Origin: Teichococcus coralli
GTDB taxonomy: Bacteria; Pseudomonadota; Alphaproteobacteria; Acetobacterales; Acetobacteraceae
DNA length: 64,000 nt
Reading direction: 5' to 3'
Assembly: GCF_009829925.1 (NCBI RefSeq)
Contig: NZ_SNVJ01000006.1
Span: 62,001 to 126,000, forward strand
The notes beneath the pieces were generated by a model. That model was not told the origin of the DNA. It saw nothing but the letters and a program-made list of their open reading frames with translations, and made no database searches. A program made the position numbers and the translations under genes. Positions 8,959 to 18,137 of the stretch are shown piece by piece. Positions within the stretch are counted from its first letter, which is position 1, and every line of letters begins with the position of its first letter.

Positions 8959-9483
8959 ATGCGCTACAACCGGACGGCTCGCCTGCTGCACTGGGGCACG
9001 GCCTTCATCGTGTTGCTGATCATCGCCCTGGGTATCTGGATCGCCCAGGCGCCGCCCGAGGACGAGGCGCTCAAGTTACGCCTTTATAACATCCACGAAA
9101 GCTTCGGCATTACGATCCTGTTGGTAACGCTTTTTCGCCTGTTCTGGCGCTGGCGGCACCCGCCGCCGCCGGTCACGCCGCCGCTGCCGGGCTGGATGCG
9201 GAAGGTGGCCACCGCCAACCACTCCGCCTTCTATGTGCTGCTGATCGTGCAGCCGGTGGTCGGACTGATGGCGACCAACGCCTGGGGCTTTCCGCTAACC
9301 GCCTTCGGCCTGGTGCCGATTCCCAGCCCGATCGGCCGCAACGAGGCCCTGGCGCCGACGCTATCCGCCATCCATGACACGATCGGGCTGACGCTGGCCG
9401 CGCTGGTGGCGGTGCATGCCGGCGCCGCCTTGTGGCACCACTTCGTCCGTCGCGACAACACGCTACGGCGAATGACGGGCTGA
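8959..9483 (+). CDS. Cytochrome b561-type di-heme membrane protein
   Basis: A 174-aa four-helix membrane cytochrome of the prokaryotic b561 family, which moves electrons between quinol and a periplasmic or membrane partner. Candidate heme-ligand histidines sit in the expected helices: His11 (LLHWGT), His46 (NIHESFG), His139 (IHDTIG) and His153 (AVHAGAALWHH). Start 8959 (MRYNRTARLLHW) matches the usual family N-terminus and has AGAGAGG upstream; an ATG five codons earlier overlaps that RBS. The physiological partner is unknown. Confidence 0.9.
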   Translation: MRYNRTARLLHWGTAFIVLLIIALGIWIAQAPPEDEALKLRLYNIHESFGITILLVTLFRLFWRWRHPPPPVTPPLPGWMRKVATANHSAFYVLLIVQPVVGLMATNAWGFPLTAFGLVPIPSPIGRNEALAPTLSAIHDTIGLTLAALVAVHAGAALWHHFVRRDNTLRRMTG

Positions 9484-9493
9484 GGCGCCTGCC

Positions 9494-9715
9494 TCAGCCG
9501 ATCGGCTTCTGCGCCCGTTCCAGCAGCCGGGCGAAAAAGCCGGGCTTCCGCGGCGCCTTGGCCTCCTTCGCCGCCTGGGCCGCAAGCTGGTCGCGCTCCT
9601 GCGCCTTCATGGACAGCCACTTGTCCAGGCTGACCCCCGCCTTGGCCGCCCGCTTCGCCTCGTAGGCGCGCTGGCCCTCGCTCATCCGCGCCTGTTCCTG
9701 AACCTTGCCTGCCAT
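9494..9715 (-). CDS. Small hypothetical protein, basic and helical
   Basis: A 73-aa protein rich in Lys, Ala, Glu and Arg and probably mostly alpha-helical (AYEAKRAAKAG, MKAQERDQLAAQAAKEAK). It ends in an amphipathic segment FFARLLERAQKPIG. No signal peptide or transmembrane helix. GGGGAAGCGGTG before ATG 9715 is a reasonable RBS; extending the frame upstream reaches poorly supported sequence. I do not recognise a family. It converges with cytochrome b561 and is divergent from the DUF1491 gene. Confidence 0.6.
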   Translation of the reverse strand: MAGKVQEQARMSEGQRAYEAKRAAKAGVSLDKWLSMKAQERDQLAAQAAKEAKAPRKPGFFARLLERAQKPIG

Positions 9716-9857
9716 CACCGCTTCCCCTGGGTTCCCTTTGGCTCGCCGCGGCGGTGGATGCCGTGCCGGCGGCCCGGCAGCAAGTGCTTTTGTCCGGGGG
9801 GAGATCCGCGGGAAAGCAGGGCTTGCATCGGCGCTGCCCTGCCCCACTCTGCGCGGC

Positions 9858-10190
9858 ATGGAAGCGAAAGTGAAAGCCGGCATCTGGGTCTCGATGGCGG
9901 TGCGGCTGGCGGACCAGACCGGCCGCCCGGCGATGGTGCTGCGCAAGGGCGACCCGGACTCGGGTGGCATTCTCTGCCTGCTGCGTGGGCGCGAGGGCTG
10001 CACGGTGCTGAGCCAGGCGCGCGACGCCGAGGGCCGCCCGGCCTGGATGCGCGGCACCGGCAAGGATCCCGTCAGTGAGGCGGAGGCGGACGCCTATGTG
10101 GAGCGGCAGGTGCGGCGCGACCCGGACCTCTGGGTGCTGGAGTTCGACACGCCCGACCTCCGCCCCCCCTTCGAGGCGATCATTCTCTGA
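9858..10190 (+). CDS. DUF1491 family protein
   Basis: A 110-aa soluble protein matching the DUF1491 pattern known from Rhodospirillales and relatives: an N-terminal strand, then VLRKGDPDSGGILCLL, then ARDAEGRPAWMRGTG, and a C-terminal VERQVRRDPDLWVLEF. Function of the family is unknown. The start at 9858 (MEAKVKAGIWV) is chosen because family proteins begin here. A perfect GC hairpin follows the stop. Confidence 0.8.
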   Translation: MEAKVKAGIWVSMAVRLADQTGRPAMVLRKGDPDSGGILCLLRGREGCTVLSQARDAEGRPAWMRGTGKDPVSEAEADAYVERQVRRDPDLWVLEFDTPDLRPPFEAIIL

Positions 10191-10196
10191 AAGGCG

Positions 10197-10221
10197 GCCG
10201 GGGGAGGCACCCTCCCCCGGC
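10197..10221. terminator. Perfect hairpin between convergent DUF1491 and M20 amidase genes
   Basis: GCCGGGGGAGG (10197-10207) and CCTCCCCCGGC (10211-10221) form an 11-bp perfect stem around a CAC loop. It starts 6 bases after the DUF1491 stop and ends 8 bases before the stop of the opposite gene, so it can serve both strands. No T-tract. Confidence 0.6.
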
Positions 10222-10229
10222 CCCTGCCG

Positions 10230-11651
10230 TCAGACCTGCGCCATCTTGATGGGCGGGGTGAGATCCGCCGGCAGCGGGCAGGCATAGGGCGTCTCGGCCG
10301 TGCGGGCGGCGAGGTCGGCCTTCGCCTGCTCAATCAGCTTCGGGTCCTTGAGCGCGTCCACCGCGACGCCGGCCATCACCTTGGCCACGTGCACCATGCC
10401 CTTGTGCGCCAGCGGCGACTGGCCCTGGGCGGTGAGCTGCCAGGAATGGCCCGGCGTGCCGATGGCATAGGTGGCGCCGCGCGCCTGCACGGTCGGCACC
10501 ACCCAGGAAACGTCGCCCACATCGGTCGAGCCGACCATGGCGGCGCCCTTGGCCTCCAGCGGAATGATCTCGTCCGCCAGCGGCACGCCCTTCCGGACCG
10601 GCACGCCCATGCGCTTGAAGGCGGAGGCGATGTCCTCGTCGCTCAGCGTCTTCTGGAACTCCGCGGCCAGGGCGCGGTCCTCGTCGTCGAAGGGCGGCGG
10701 GCCGAGGCGCTCCAGGTTGCTCTGCATCGCCCGCTCCAGCGGCAGGTTGCCGAGCAGGTTGGAAACGGCGGAGACGACCTTGGTGGAGACGCTGGTCTCC
10801 GTCATCAGCGCGGCGCCGTCGCCGATCTTGCGCACGCGGGCGACGAGGCCCTGCAGCATCGGCAGGTCGGAGGCGCGGATCAGGTAGCGCACCGTGGCCT
10901 TGCCCTGCACGACGTTCGGCGCGATTCCACCGGCGTCCAGGTAGGCGTAGTGGATGCGCGCCTCGCTCGGCATGTGCTCGCGCATGTAGTTGACGCCGAC
11001 GTTCATCAGTTCGATGGCGTCGAGCGCCGAGCGGCCGAGATGCGGGGCGGCGGCGGCGTGGCTGGAGCGGCCGGTGAAGGTGAAGTCGATGCGGGTGTTG
11101 GCCAGCGACTTCGCCTCGTTCACCGCGGCGAAGGGCGCCGGGTGCCAGGAGATGGCGATGTCCACGTCCTTGAAGCAACCCTCGCGCACCATGAAGGCCT
11201 TGGCGGCGCCGCCTTCCTCGGCCGGGCAGCCGTAGTAGCGGACGCGGCCCTTGATGCCGTTCTTCGCCAGGTAGTCCTTCACCGCCGTCGCGGCCAGCAG
11301 GGCGCCGGCGCCGAGCAGGTTGTGGCCGCAGCCATGGCCCGATCCATCGCCCGGCAGCGGACGGTGCTCGGCCACGCCCGCCTCCTGGCTGAGGCCGGGC
11401 AGCGCGTCGTACTCGCCGAGGATGGCGATGACCGGCCCTTCCTCGCCCGCCTCGCCCATGATGGCGGTGGGGATGCCGGCCAGCTTCTCGCTGATGCGGA
11501 AACCATGCGCCTCCAGCGCCTTCTTGTGCTCGGCGACGGAGCGGACCTCGGCATAGGCGAGTTCCGGCATCTCCCAGACCCGGTCGCTCAGCTCGATGAA
11601 GGCCTGCTGGTTCTCATCCACCAGCCGCCAGATTTCCTCGGTGTTCTGCAT
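10230..11651 (-). CDS. M20 family amidohydrolase, AbgB-like
   Basis: A 473-aa metallopeptidase resembling subunit B of p-aminobenzoyl-glutamate hydrolase. Motifs: LGEYDALPGLSQEAG, GHGCGHNLLGAG and YGCPAEEGG for metal binding, TGRSSHAAAAPHLGRSALDA for the dimerisation domain, and STDVGDVSWVVPT near the C-terminus. The start at 11651 has GGGAGAG about 9 bases upstream. A close paralogue lies at 39799-41232 in a Tct operon, sharing most of these stretches residue for residue; this copy stands alone between opgH and the DUF1491 gene. Substrate is likely an aryl- or acyl-amide, unknown in detail. Confidence 0.9.
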   Translation of the reverse strand: MQNTEEIWRLVDENQQAFIELSDRVWEMPELAYAEVRSVAEHKKALEAHGFRISEKLAGIPTAIMGEAGEEGPVIAILGEYDALPGLSQEAGVAEHRPLPGDGSGHGCGHNLLGAGALLAATAVKDYLAKNGIKGRVRYYGCPAEEGGAAKAFMVREGCFKDVDIAISWHPAPFAAVNEAKSLANTRIDFTFTGRSSHAAAAPHLGRSALDAIELMNVGVNYMREHMPSEARIHYAYLDAGGIAPNVVQGKATVRYLIRASDLPMLQGLVARVRKIGDGAALMTETSVSTKVVSAVSNLLGNLPLERAMQSNLERLGPPPFDDEDRALAAEFQKTLSDEDIASAFKRMGVPVRKGVPLADEIIPLEAKGAAMVGSTDVGDVSWVVPTVQARGATYAIGTPGHSWQLTAQGQSPLAHKGMVHVAKVMAGVAVDALKDPKLIEQAKADLAARTAETPYACPLPADLTPPIKMAQV

Positions 11652-11893
11652 GGGGCACTCTCCCGCCAAATCTGCGTCGGCCAAACTGCGTCCGGACCGC
11701 CGGCTTGTCGAGAGGCCCACCGCTCCCGCCGCCTCCGCGCCGCCAGCCGCCTCAAGCCGCTGCAAAGCGGCGCGCCGGAATGGGCACGGATCGAGGGACA
11801 GCACGCCCCTGGCGCAGAAGCCGGCCGTTCAGCGAGGCGCCGGGCAAGGGGCGCGCCCCGCGCCAGCAATCCCGAGCCGAAGCACCGCGGCCG

Positions 11894-14050
11894 TCAGGCC
11901 GTCCGTCCCTCGGCCAGCATCGCCAGGCGCTCCACGCCCCGCGCATCGGCCAGCACGGCGGAAAGCTCCGCGCGCGGCAGGCGCAACGCTTCGTCCAGCC
12001 GCTCGGCCTCCTGCAGCTTCGCCAGCCCCACCAGCAGCGCCGGGTCGAAGGGATCCTGCCGGGGGCGGCGGGGCGGCGGCAGCATGCGGCGATGCGCCTC
12101 CAGCAGCGCCGGTTCGCTGAACAGCCGCAGCACCTCCGGCGCGCCGGCGATGCCCCGCCATTCGGCGGTGAGCGCCTGGGCGCGGGTCAGCACCGCGGGG
12201 GGCGCGCGCTCCTCCGGCGTCAGCAGCAGGCCGAGCCGCCGCAGGCCGAGGCCGATGCCGCGCCGGGCGGTGAGCGCCGCCAGCGGGATGGCAAGCGCCA
12301 GGCCGAGCACCACCGGCGACATCCAGAGGGCCAGATAGGGCGAGACCAGCCACGCCGCGGCGCCGAAGGCCAGGCCGAACAGGGTGTGCCGCCAGTAGAG
12401 CCGGGCCACCTGGCCGAAGGGCACCGAGCCGTCGTCCCGCCGCTGGGCATTCCAGCCGGAATCGCGGCCCAGCAGGATGGCGGCGACGTCCACCGACTGC
12501 GTCAGCATGGTCACTGGGGCCAACAGGCCGGCGACCACCGTCTCCAGCAGCATGGAGAGGAAGGCGCGGCTGGCGCCACCGCAGCCGCGCCGGTCGGCGC
12601 CGTGGAAGAGCAGCGCGATCCAGGCCATCAGCTTGGGCGCCAGCAGCAGGCTCATGGTGCCGATGAACACCCACATGGCGCGGACCGGGTCCACCACCGG
12701 CCATTCCGGGAACAGGCTGGGCCCTGCCGGGAAGTATTCAGGCCGGATGAAGCGGGCCTGGATGGCCAGCAGCACGCCGAAGATCAGGAAGATGAGCCAG
12801 AGCGGCGCCGTGATGTAGGAGCCGATGCCGGTCAGCAGGTGCAGCCGGCTGACCCAGTGCAGGCCGCGCGCCGGCAGCACGGCGGCATGTTGCAGGTTGC
12901 CCTGGCACCAGCGGCGGTCGCGGATCGCCAGGTCCATCAGCGAGGGCGGGCTTTCCTCATAGGAGCCGCGCAGCCAGGGCACCATGTGGACCGCCCAGCC
13001 GGCACGCCGCAGCAGCGCGGCCTCGACGAAATCATGGCTCAGGATATGGCCGCCGAAGGGCTTGCGGCCCCGCAGTTCGGGGAGCCCCGCCGCCTCGGCG
13101 AAGGCACGCGTGCGGATGATGGCGTTGTGCCCCCAGTAGTTGCCTTCGGAGCCGTGCCACCAGGCGATGCCCTCAGCGATCAGCGGGCCGTAGACGCGGC
13201 CGGCGAACTGCTGCATCCGCGCGAACAGCGTGTTGCCGCCGGTGATGATGGGGAGCGTCTGGATCAGGCCGACATCGGGATGGCGCTCCATGGCGTCCGC
13301 CAGGCGCAGGATGGTGTCGGCGTCCATCACGCTGTCGGCGTCGAGCACCAGCATCTGCGGATAGGCGCCGCCCCAGCGGCGCACCCAATCCGCGATGTTG
13401 CCGGCCTTGCGCTCGGTGTTCTTGGGGCGCCGCCGATAGAAGATCCGGCCACCCTCTCCCAGCGCGTCGTCGCCGGTGCGGCGGCGCAGTTCGAGATAGG
13501 CGGCTTCCTCGGCGATCCAGGCGCCGGGCTCGGTGCTGTCGCTGAGAATGAAGATGTCGAAGCGGTCCAGCGCCCCTGCCGCGGCCAGCGATTCATGGAT
13601 CGCCTGCAGCCCGGCCATGACGCGCGCGGGCTCCTCGTTGTAGCTCGGCATCAGCAGCGCGGTCTTCACGGCCGGCATCGGCGGCGGCCCGCCAGGCGCG
13701 ATGCCGAGGCGGCGGTCCGGCCCGAAGAGCAGGCGGAAGAAGCCGCAGGTGGCGCTGGTGAAGGAGAGCGCGATCCAGGCGAAGAGCACGACGAACAGGA
13801 TCAGCACGAAGGCCTGCAGCGGCGTCGGCTGGCCGCTGTTCAGTACCAGCCACATCTCGTGCGAGGCATAGGCGGTCAGCGCCAGGGCGGCGCCAAGCAC
13901 GAAGAGGCGGCGCAGCCAGGTGGCGGTGGGGCGGGAGGCCATCTTGCCGGCGCGCCGCGCCGGCCGTGCCCGCAGCGACTGAACCGGCATTTCGAGCGGA
14001 GCCTCCGGCGGAAGCGCCCGCCAGCCCGCCCCGGAAACTAGGCTGTCCAT
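11894..14050 (-). CDS. opgH: Glucans biosynthesis glucosyltransferase OpgH/MdoH
   Basis: A 718-aa inner-membrane GT2 enzyme that polymerises UDP-glucose into osmoregulated periplasmic glucan and moves it across the membrane. Two N-terminal helices are followed by the cytoplasmic GT domain, with LMPSYNEEP, ILSDSTEPG, LVLDADSVMDADT and the acceptor-side RDRRWCQGN. Several helices then follow in the C-terminal third. The cytoplasmic domain motifs are complete, so the enzyme looks functional. It overlaps the end of opgG by 13 bases, so the two are translated together. The 242-base gap downstream to the M20 gene holds nothing I recognise. Confidence 0.95.
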   Translation of the reverse strand: MDSLVSGAGWRALPPEAPLEMPVQSLRARPARRAGKMASRPTATWLRRLFVLGAALALTAYASHEMWLVLNSGQPTPLQAFVLILFVVLFAWIALSFTSATCGFFRLLFGPDRRLGIAPGGPPPMPAVKTALLMPSYNEEPARVMAGLQAIHESLAAAGALDRFDIFILSDSTEPGAWIAEEAAYLELRRRTGDDALGEGGRIFYRRRPKNTERKAGNIADWVRRWGGAYPQMLVLDADSVMDADTILRLADAMERHPDVGLIQTLPIITGGNTLFARMQQFAGRVYGPLIAEGIAWWHGSEGNYWGHNAIIRTRAFAEAAGLPELRGRKPFGGHILSHDFVEAALLRRAGWAVHMVPWLRGSYEESPPSLMDLAIRDRRWCQGNLQHAAVLPARGLHWVSRLHLLTGIGSYITAPLWLIFLIFGVLLAIQARFIRPEYFPAGPSLFPEWPVVDPVRAMWVFIGTMSLLLAPKLMAWIALLFHGADRRGCGGASRAFLSMLLETVVAGLLAPVTMLTQSVDVAAILLGRDSGWNAQRRDDGSVPFGQVARLYWRHTLFGLAFGAAAWLVSPYLALWMSPVVLGLALAIPLAALTARRGIGLGLRRLGLLLTPEERAPPAVLTRAQALTAEWRGIAGAPEVLRLFSEPALLEAHRRMLPPPRRPRQDPFDPALLVGLAKLQEAERLDEALRLPRAELSAVLADARGVERLAMLAEGRTA

Positions 14051-15567
14051 CGGTAAAGGAAGGTTTCGGCCACCGGCTCACCCCCCGCCTTGAGTTGCGC
14101 GCGCAGCTCCGCCGCGCGGGCATTGCCGGGAAAGAGCTCGAAGCTGATGCGCCAGCCGCCCGTTTCCGGGTTGCGCTGCGCCACCGGATTGCGGACCTCG
14201 CCCTGGCTGGCGGACACGTTCAGCTCGGGCGTCGCCTCGGGGCCGAGCTTGTCGAGCGGCCCGCCGCGCGCGTCCAGCACGAAGAGCCGGCCGCCCTGGG
14301 TATAGGCGTTGCCGGAGCGGGCTTCGACGATGCGGCCGACATCGGGCGTCCCGGGTGCCTCGTCGCACCAGTGCAGGCGGTAGGTGTAGCGGTACTCGCC
14401 CTTGGCCCGCAGCGGGTCCTTCGGGCGCCAGAAGGCGACGATGTTGTCGTGGATCTCGCTGGCCGTCGGGATTTCCACGAGGTGCACGGCGCCCTCGCCC
14501 CAGTCGCCGATCGGCTCCACCCAGAGGCTCGGGCGCTTCTCGTAGCGTGCCTCCAGGTCCTCGTAGCTGTCGAAGTCGCGGCGCCGCTGGATCAGCCCGA
14601 AACCGCGCGGGTTGACGTCGCCGAAGGCGCTGAGCTGCAGGTCACGCGGGTTGTTCAGCGGGCGCCAGATGCGCTCGCCGCGGCCGCTGGCCATCAGCAG
14701 CCCGTCCGAATCATGCACGGCCGGCCGCCAGTCGTCCTTGCCCGCGCGATTGAGCGGCGAGAACCAGAACATGCTGGTCAGCGGCGCCACGCCGGCCGCC
14801 GCCATGTCGGTGCGCGGAAAGACGGTGGACTCGACGTCGAACACCGTGCTGGCGCCGGGGCGGATGGCGAAGCGGAAGGCGGCGGCGCAGGACGGGCTGT
14901 CGAGCAGCGCATGCACGGTCGCCGCGTTCACCCCCTGGCGCGGCCGCTCCACCCAGAAGCCGCGGAACAGCGGGAACTCCTCGCCCTTGGGGTCGCCGGT
15001 GTTGATGGCGAGGCCGCGCGCCGAGAGGCCGTAGATCTGCCCCTTGGCCACCGCCCGGAAGTAGCTGGCGCCCAGGAAGGCGCAGACCTCGTCGTAGTAG
15101 TCCGGCCGATTGATCGGCGCATGCAGGCGGAAGCCGGCGAAGCCGAGGTCGCTGGCCTGCGGGCGCGGCAGGTTCTGGAAGGTGAAGAGGTCGGGGCTGT
15201 AGCGGATCGGCCGGGCCACTCCCTCCGCGACTTCGTACATCTCGACCCGTGGCTTGTAGAGGAACCCGCGGTGGAAGAGCTGCATCTGGAAGGGCAGGTC
15301 CTGCCCTCGCCAGAGCGCCTGATCCGGACGGAAGCGGATGTCGCGGTACTGGTCGTAGGTCAGGTCGGAAAGCTCGGGCGGCAACTCCGCCGGAGGAGGC
15401 TTATAGGGCTGCTGCGCCAGGGCGCGCGCTTTTTCCCGCACCGTATTCGCGTCAAAGGGGGTATCCTCGGCCCCGGCAGCCCGCGCATCGGAAACGTGGT
15501 TCGCCTCCCCCGCGATGAACACGGTGGACAGCGACAGGGCGGCGAGCAGGGCGTCGCGGCGGTGCAC
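14038..15567 (-). CDS. opgG: Periplasmic glucan biosynthesis protein OpgG/OpgD
   Basis: About 509 aa. An N-terminal export signal (HRRDALLAALSLSTVFIAG, with twin Arg, so possibly Tat-dependent as in OpgD) is followed by the MdoG beta-sandwich domain: YDQYRDIRFRPDQALW, FQMQLFHRGFLYK and FWVERPRQG are typical. It acts in the periplasm on glucan chains made by OpgH, which is encoded directly downstream with a 13-base overlap. The start at GTG 15567 sits 10 bases after GGAG; a TTG three codons upstream is possible but only one base from that GGAG. Whether it is the G or D type cannot be decided by eye. Confidence 0.92.
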   Translation of the reverse strand: MHRRDALLAALSLSTVFIAGEANHVSDARAAGAEDTPFDANTVREKARALAQQPYKPPPAELPPELSDLTYDQYRDIRFRPDQALWRGQDLPFQMQLFHRGFLYKPRVEMYEVAEGVARPIRYSPDLFTFQNLPRPQASDLGFAGFRLHAPINRPDYYDEVCAFLGASYFRAVAKGQIYGLSARGLAINTGDPKGEEFPLFRGFWVERPRQGVNAATVHALLDSPSCAAAFRFAIRPGASTVFDVESTVFPRTDMAAAGVAPLTSMFWFSPLNRAGKDDWRPAVHDSDGLLMASGRGERIWRPLNNPRDLQLSAFGDVNPRGFGLIQRRRDFDSYEDLEARYEKRPSLWVEPIGDWGEGAVHLVEIPTASEIHDNIVAFWRPKDPLRAKGEYRYTYRLHWCDEAPGTPDVGRIVEARSGNAYTQGGRLFVLDARGGPLDKLGPEATPELNVSASQGEVRNPVAQRNPETGGWRISFELFPGNARAAELRAQLKAGGEPVAETFLYRWTA

Positions 15568-15954
15568 GGTAAGCAAACTCCATCGGGGCGGCGACCGACC
15601 AACGCCATGGCCGGGCCGGGGTTTCGCCGAAAGCCAAGCTAAAGCCGGAAGAGCCAGCCAGAGCTACCTATGGGGCTCGATTCCGGTGGAAATCCGGCAG
15701 CTTCGCGTCATCCGCGAGATGCGGAGTGGCAGGGCCGGCCACAACGCCCCGCAACATGTGGCGGGGCGGCTTTCCGTCCATCCCGCCTTCGGCGCATGGC
15801 GCATGAAGCTCGGCGAGGCCCGCGCCGGCCTTGAACGCCTGCATCCTCCGCCGCGCCCCTCCCGCGCCTCCCCGGCAGTGCTCGCCCGGCACCGCGCCAC
15901 GCGGCCCGGCCTGCCGCGCGGGCGCTCCGCCAGCGCCCGGAAGGTGGCAAGGCT
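15568..15954. other. Intergenic region upstream of opgG, downstream of the carbonic anhydrase gene
   Basis: No gene is supported in these 387 bases; open frames on either strand lack recognisable protein character. One hairpin, GCCCCGC (15746-15752) / GCGGGGC (15761-15767), could be the terminator of the minus-strand carbonic anhydrase gene, though it lacks a T-tract. The opgGH promoter should lie between it and 15567 but I cannot place it. Confidence 0.4.
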
Positions 15955-16599
15955 TCAGCGGACCGGCACGAACTGCCCGTCCACAAGGCGGGAAAGAACG
16001 CCGTCGCGGATGTCGAAGGACCCACCGTAGAGGCGCAGCGTGCCCGCTTCCACCCGGCTGGCGACCCAGGGAAAGCTCATCAGGTTGCGCAGGGAAAGCT
16101 TCACCGTCTCCAGCTCGCACTGCGCCTCCGCCGCGCCCGGCTCAGCGGGAGCGCAGGCCAGCACGCGGCGGCGCGCCTCGGCGGCGATGCCGGTCATCCA
16201 GGGCTCGACGAAGTCGCGCGCGCCCGGCGGAAAGCCGCGCAGCAGCGCCTGCACGCCGCCGCACATGGCATGGCCAAGCACGATGATGCGCGGCACCTCC
16301 AGCACGCAGACGGCGAATTCCAGCGCGGCGCTGGTGCCGTGGTAGTCGCCGTCCGGCTTGTAGGGCGGCACGAGGTTGGCGACGTTGCGGACAATGAAGA
16401 TCTCGCCCGGCGCGGCGTTGAATACCATGCCCGGGTCAACGCGGCTGTCGGAGCAGGCGATCACCAGCGCGCGCGGGCGCTGGCCCTCGCGCGCCAGGGT
16501 CTCGAACAGCTTGCGCCGCTCCGGCCAGATGTCGGAACGGAAGCGCTGGTATCCCTCGAAAAGATCCTCGAGGCCGTCGGTGAGGGTGGGATCGGTCAT
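15955..16599 (-). CDS. Beta-carbonic anhydrase
   Basis: A 214-aa cytoplasmic enzyme that interconverts CO2 and bicarbonate. The zinc site is complete: Cys49 in ACSDSRVDP with the Asp51-Arg53 dyad, His110 (VLGHAMCGG) and Cys113. The segment GEIFIVRNVANLVPP and the late ETVKLSLRNL are also family hallmarks. The start at 16599 was chosen six codons inside a longer frame because it leads directly into the conserved helix. The gene is probably transcribed alone. Confidence 0.94.
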   Translation of the reverse strand: MTDPTLTDGLEDLFEGYQRFRSDIWPERRKLFETLAREGQRPRALVIACSDSRVDPGMVFNAAPGEIFIVRNVANLVPPYKPDGDYHGTSAALEFAVCVLEVPRIIVLGHAMCGGVQALLRGFPPGARDFVEPWMTGIAAEARRRVLACAPAEPGAAEAQCELETVKLSLRNLMSFPWVASRVEAGTLRLYGGSFDIRDGVLSRLVDGQFVPVR

Positions 16600-16814
16600 G
16601 TGTTTGCGTGGCCCCATGGCAAATGCGGGCCTGCGTCGGGCCCTGGCAGGAAAACGCCGGGCCGGCGAGCCGCCCCGGACCGCCTCCGGTCCCGTTCAGC
16701 CTCACGGCGACCGGGACAGGAAGTCAGGCAGAGGGGATTTCTTGCCGCCAGCCCGCCGCGTCAACAGGCGCGGGTCAGTTCCGCGGCCCGCGCAGGCGGC
16801 ACGGCCGCGGCGGA

Positions 16815-17912
16815 TCAGTTGCCGTCCGGCGCGGTGACGCCGGGCCGGATATCCAGCACCGGCGGCAGGCGCTGGGCCAGCAAGGCCAGCAAAACGGTGG
16901 CCTCGCGCTGCAGGCGCACCACAAGGGGGCGGCGCGCCGGATCGGCAATGGCGGCCTTCAACGGCAGCGGCAGGTCCTTGGCGGTGGCGACCACCTGCTC
17001 GAAGGCCCGGCGCAGCAGCTCGGCCAGTTCGCCCTCCCCGGCCTTTTCCAGGGCCGGCGCGAAGCCGAGGACCGCCATGTCGCGCCCCAGCGCGAGGTTG
17101 GCCTGGATCGCCTGGCCCGAGAGGCCGCTGCGCCGCCATTCCAGGAGGTCGGACCGGGCGGCGGCCGGGTCGCCGCCCAGCGGCCGTTCCAGCTTGCGGA
17201 TCGCCACGTTCCTGACGGTGTCGCGGAGAAGCCTGAACAGATCCTGCGTCGCCTCCCGCGGCGCCGCATAAGGCGGCCGGGGCGCGATCAGGGTGGCGGC
17301 AAAGGGCTTCTCGTCGGTGCTCCAGCCGGCGAGGATGTCGCGCGCGAGGGTCGCGAGATTGCCCCCGATGGTGCGCAGCAGCGCCGCGCGGTAGCCCGCC
17401 TCGGCGCCCCCGGCGGCAAGGCGCGCCGCCGCATCCTCGCCGAACAGCAGCCGCTCCAGGGCGGGCAACCCCTGGACGGTGACGTTGCCAAGCCCCTGCG
17501 GGCGCGCCTCCAGCACCGCCGGCTCGCGCGCCGCGATGGCGGCGGCGAGATCCCTGCCGACATGCTCTTCCGGGTCCGGCCAGGACTGGATGCGGGCATG
17601 GCGGCTGAACAGGTCGGCGGGACCGAGGCGGATCGGCTGCACGCCCTCCCAGGCCAGCACCGTCTCCGCGAAGCCTTGCCGCGCCGCCTGCAGGGGCGCG
17701 GCCTCGGCCGGGCTGCGGGCCAGGGTGTCGAGCTGGGCGGCGAAATTGGCGGTGGCTTCAGCGAAACGGCGGTAGCCCGGCAGCAACACCTGCTCCACCA
17801 CGGCGCGGTTGAGTGCGCGGTATCCCTCCTCGTCCGGCGCGGCCGCGGCACCACGCGGCCCGATCAGCAGGGCGGCGGGCAAGGCCAGGGTGGCACGGCG
17901 GAGAACGCGCAT
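16815..17912 (-). CDS. Imelysin family periplasmic protein
   Basis: A 365-aa secreted protein with a signal peptide (residues 1-24, RRATLALPAALLIGP then AAAA). It belongs to the imelysin (peptidase M75-like) group, helical periplasmic proteins tied to iron uptake. The usual GxHxxE motif reads GLPALE (148-153): the His is Pro, as in the lipoprotein-like subgroup, so peptidase or metal-binding activity through that motif is doubtful. It is divergent from a TonB siderophore receptor preceded by a Fur box, which supports an iron role. The start at 17912 removes a 16-residue extension that would mask the signal peptide. Confidence 0.85.
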   Translation of the reverse strand: MRVLRRATLALPAALLIGPRGAAAAPDEEGYRALNRAVVEQVLLPGYRRFAEATANFAAQLDTLARSPAEAAPLQAARQGFAETVLAWEGVQPIRLGPADLFSRHARIQSWPDPEEHVGRDLAAAIAAREPAVLEARPQGLGNVTVQGLPALERLLFGEDAAARLAAGGAEAGYRAALLRTIGGNLATLARDILAGWSTDEKPFAATLIAPRPPYAAPREATQDLFRLLRDTVRNVAIRKLERPLGGDPAAARSDLLEWRRSGLSGQAIQANLALGRDMAVLGFAPALEKAGEGELAELLRRAFEQVVATAKDLPLPLKAAIADPARRPLVVRLQREATVLLALLAQRLPPVLDIRPGVTAPDGN

Positions 17913-18101
17913 CACACAGCATCCAAAAAGGCCGAACGGGGGCGCCCTGGAGCACAGCATCGCTGCAATGGTCCCGGGGCGGCGGGGGCGCGGCCATCAT
18001 GACGCAGCGGCGCCGCGCCGGAAACCGTTTGGCCGCTCGCGACGGTCTCCCCTTCCCGAATTGTCCCGCCGCCGGATTGACGATGGGTCATCTGCACTCT
18101 A

Positions 18102-18120
18102 GCAAATGCGACGCATTATC
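18102..18120. promoter_or_regulatory. Fur-box-like operator
   Basis: The 19-mer GCAAATGCGACGCATTATC matches 13 of 19 positions of the classic Fur consensus, including the whole CATTATC half. It lies 18 bases before the siderophore-receptor start. Its position in the divergent region could also control the imelysin gene. Iron-dependent repression is inferred. Confidence 0.6.
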
Positions 18121-18137
18121 ATTGGCAAGGAATCGAC

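Noticed and set aside
15515..16030. Possible gene in the gap upstream of opgG
   Set aside because: No RBS, Arg/Pro-rich product, and it overlaps both the opgG start and the carbonic anhydrase end.
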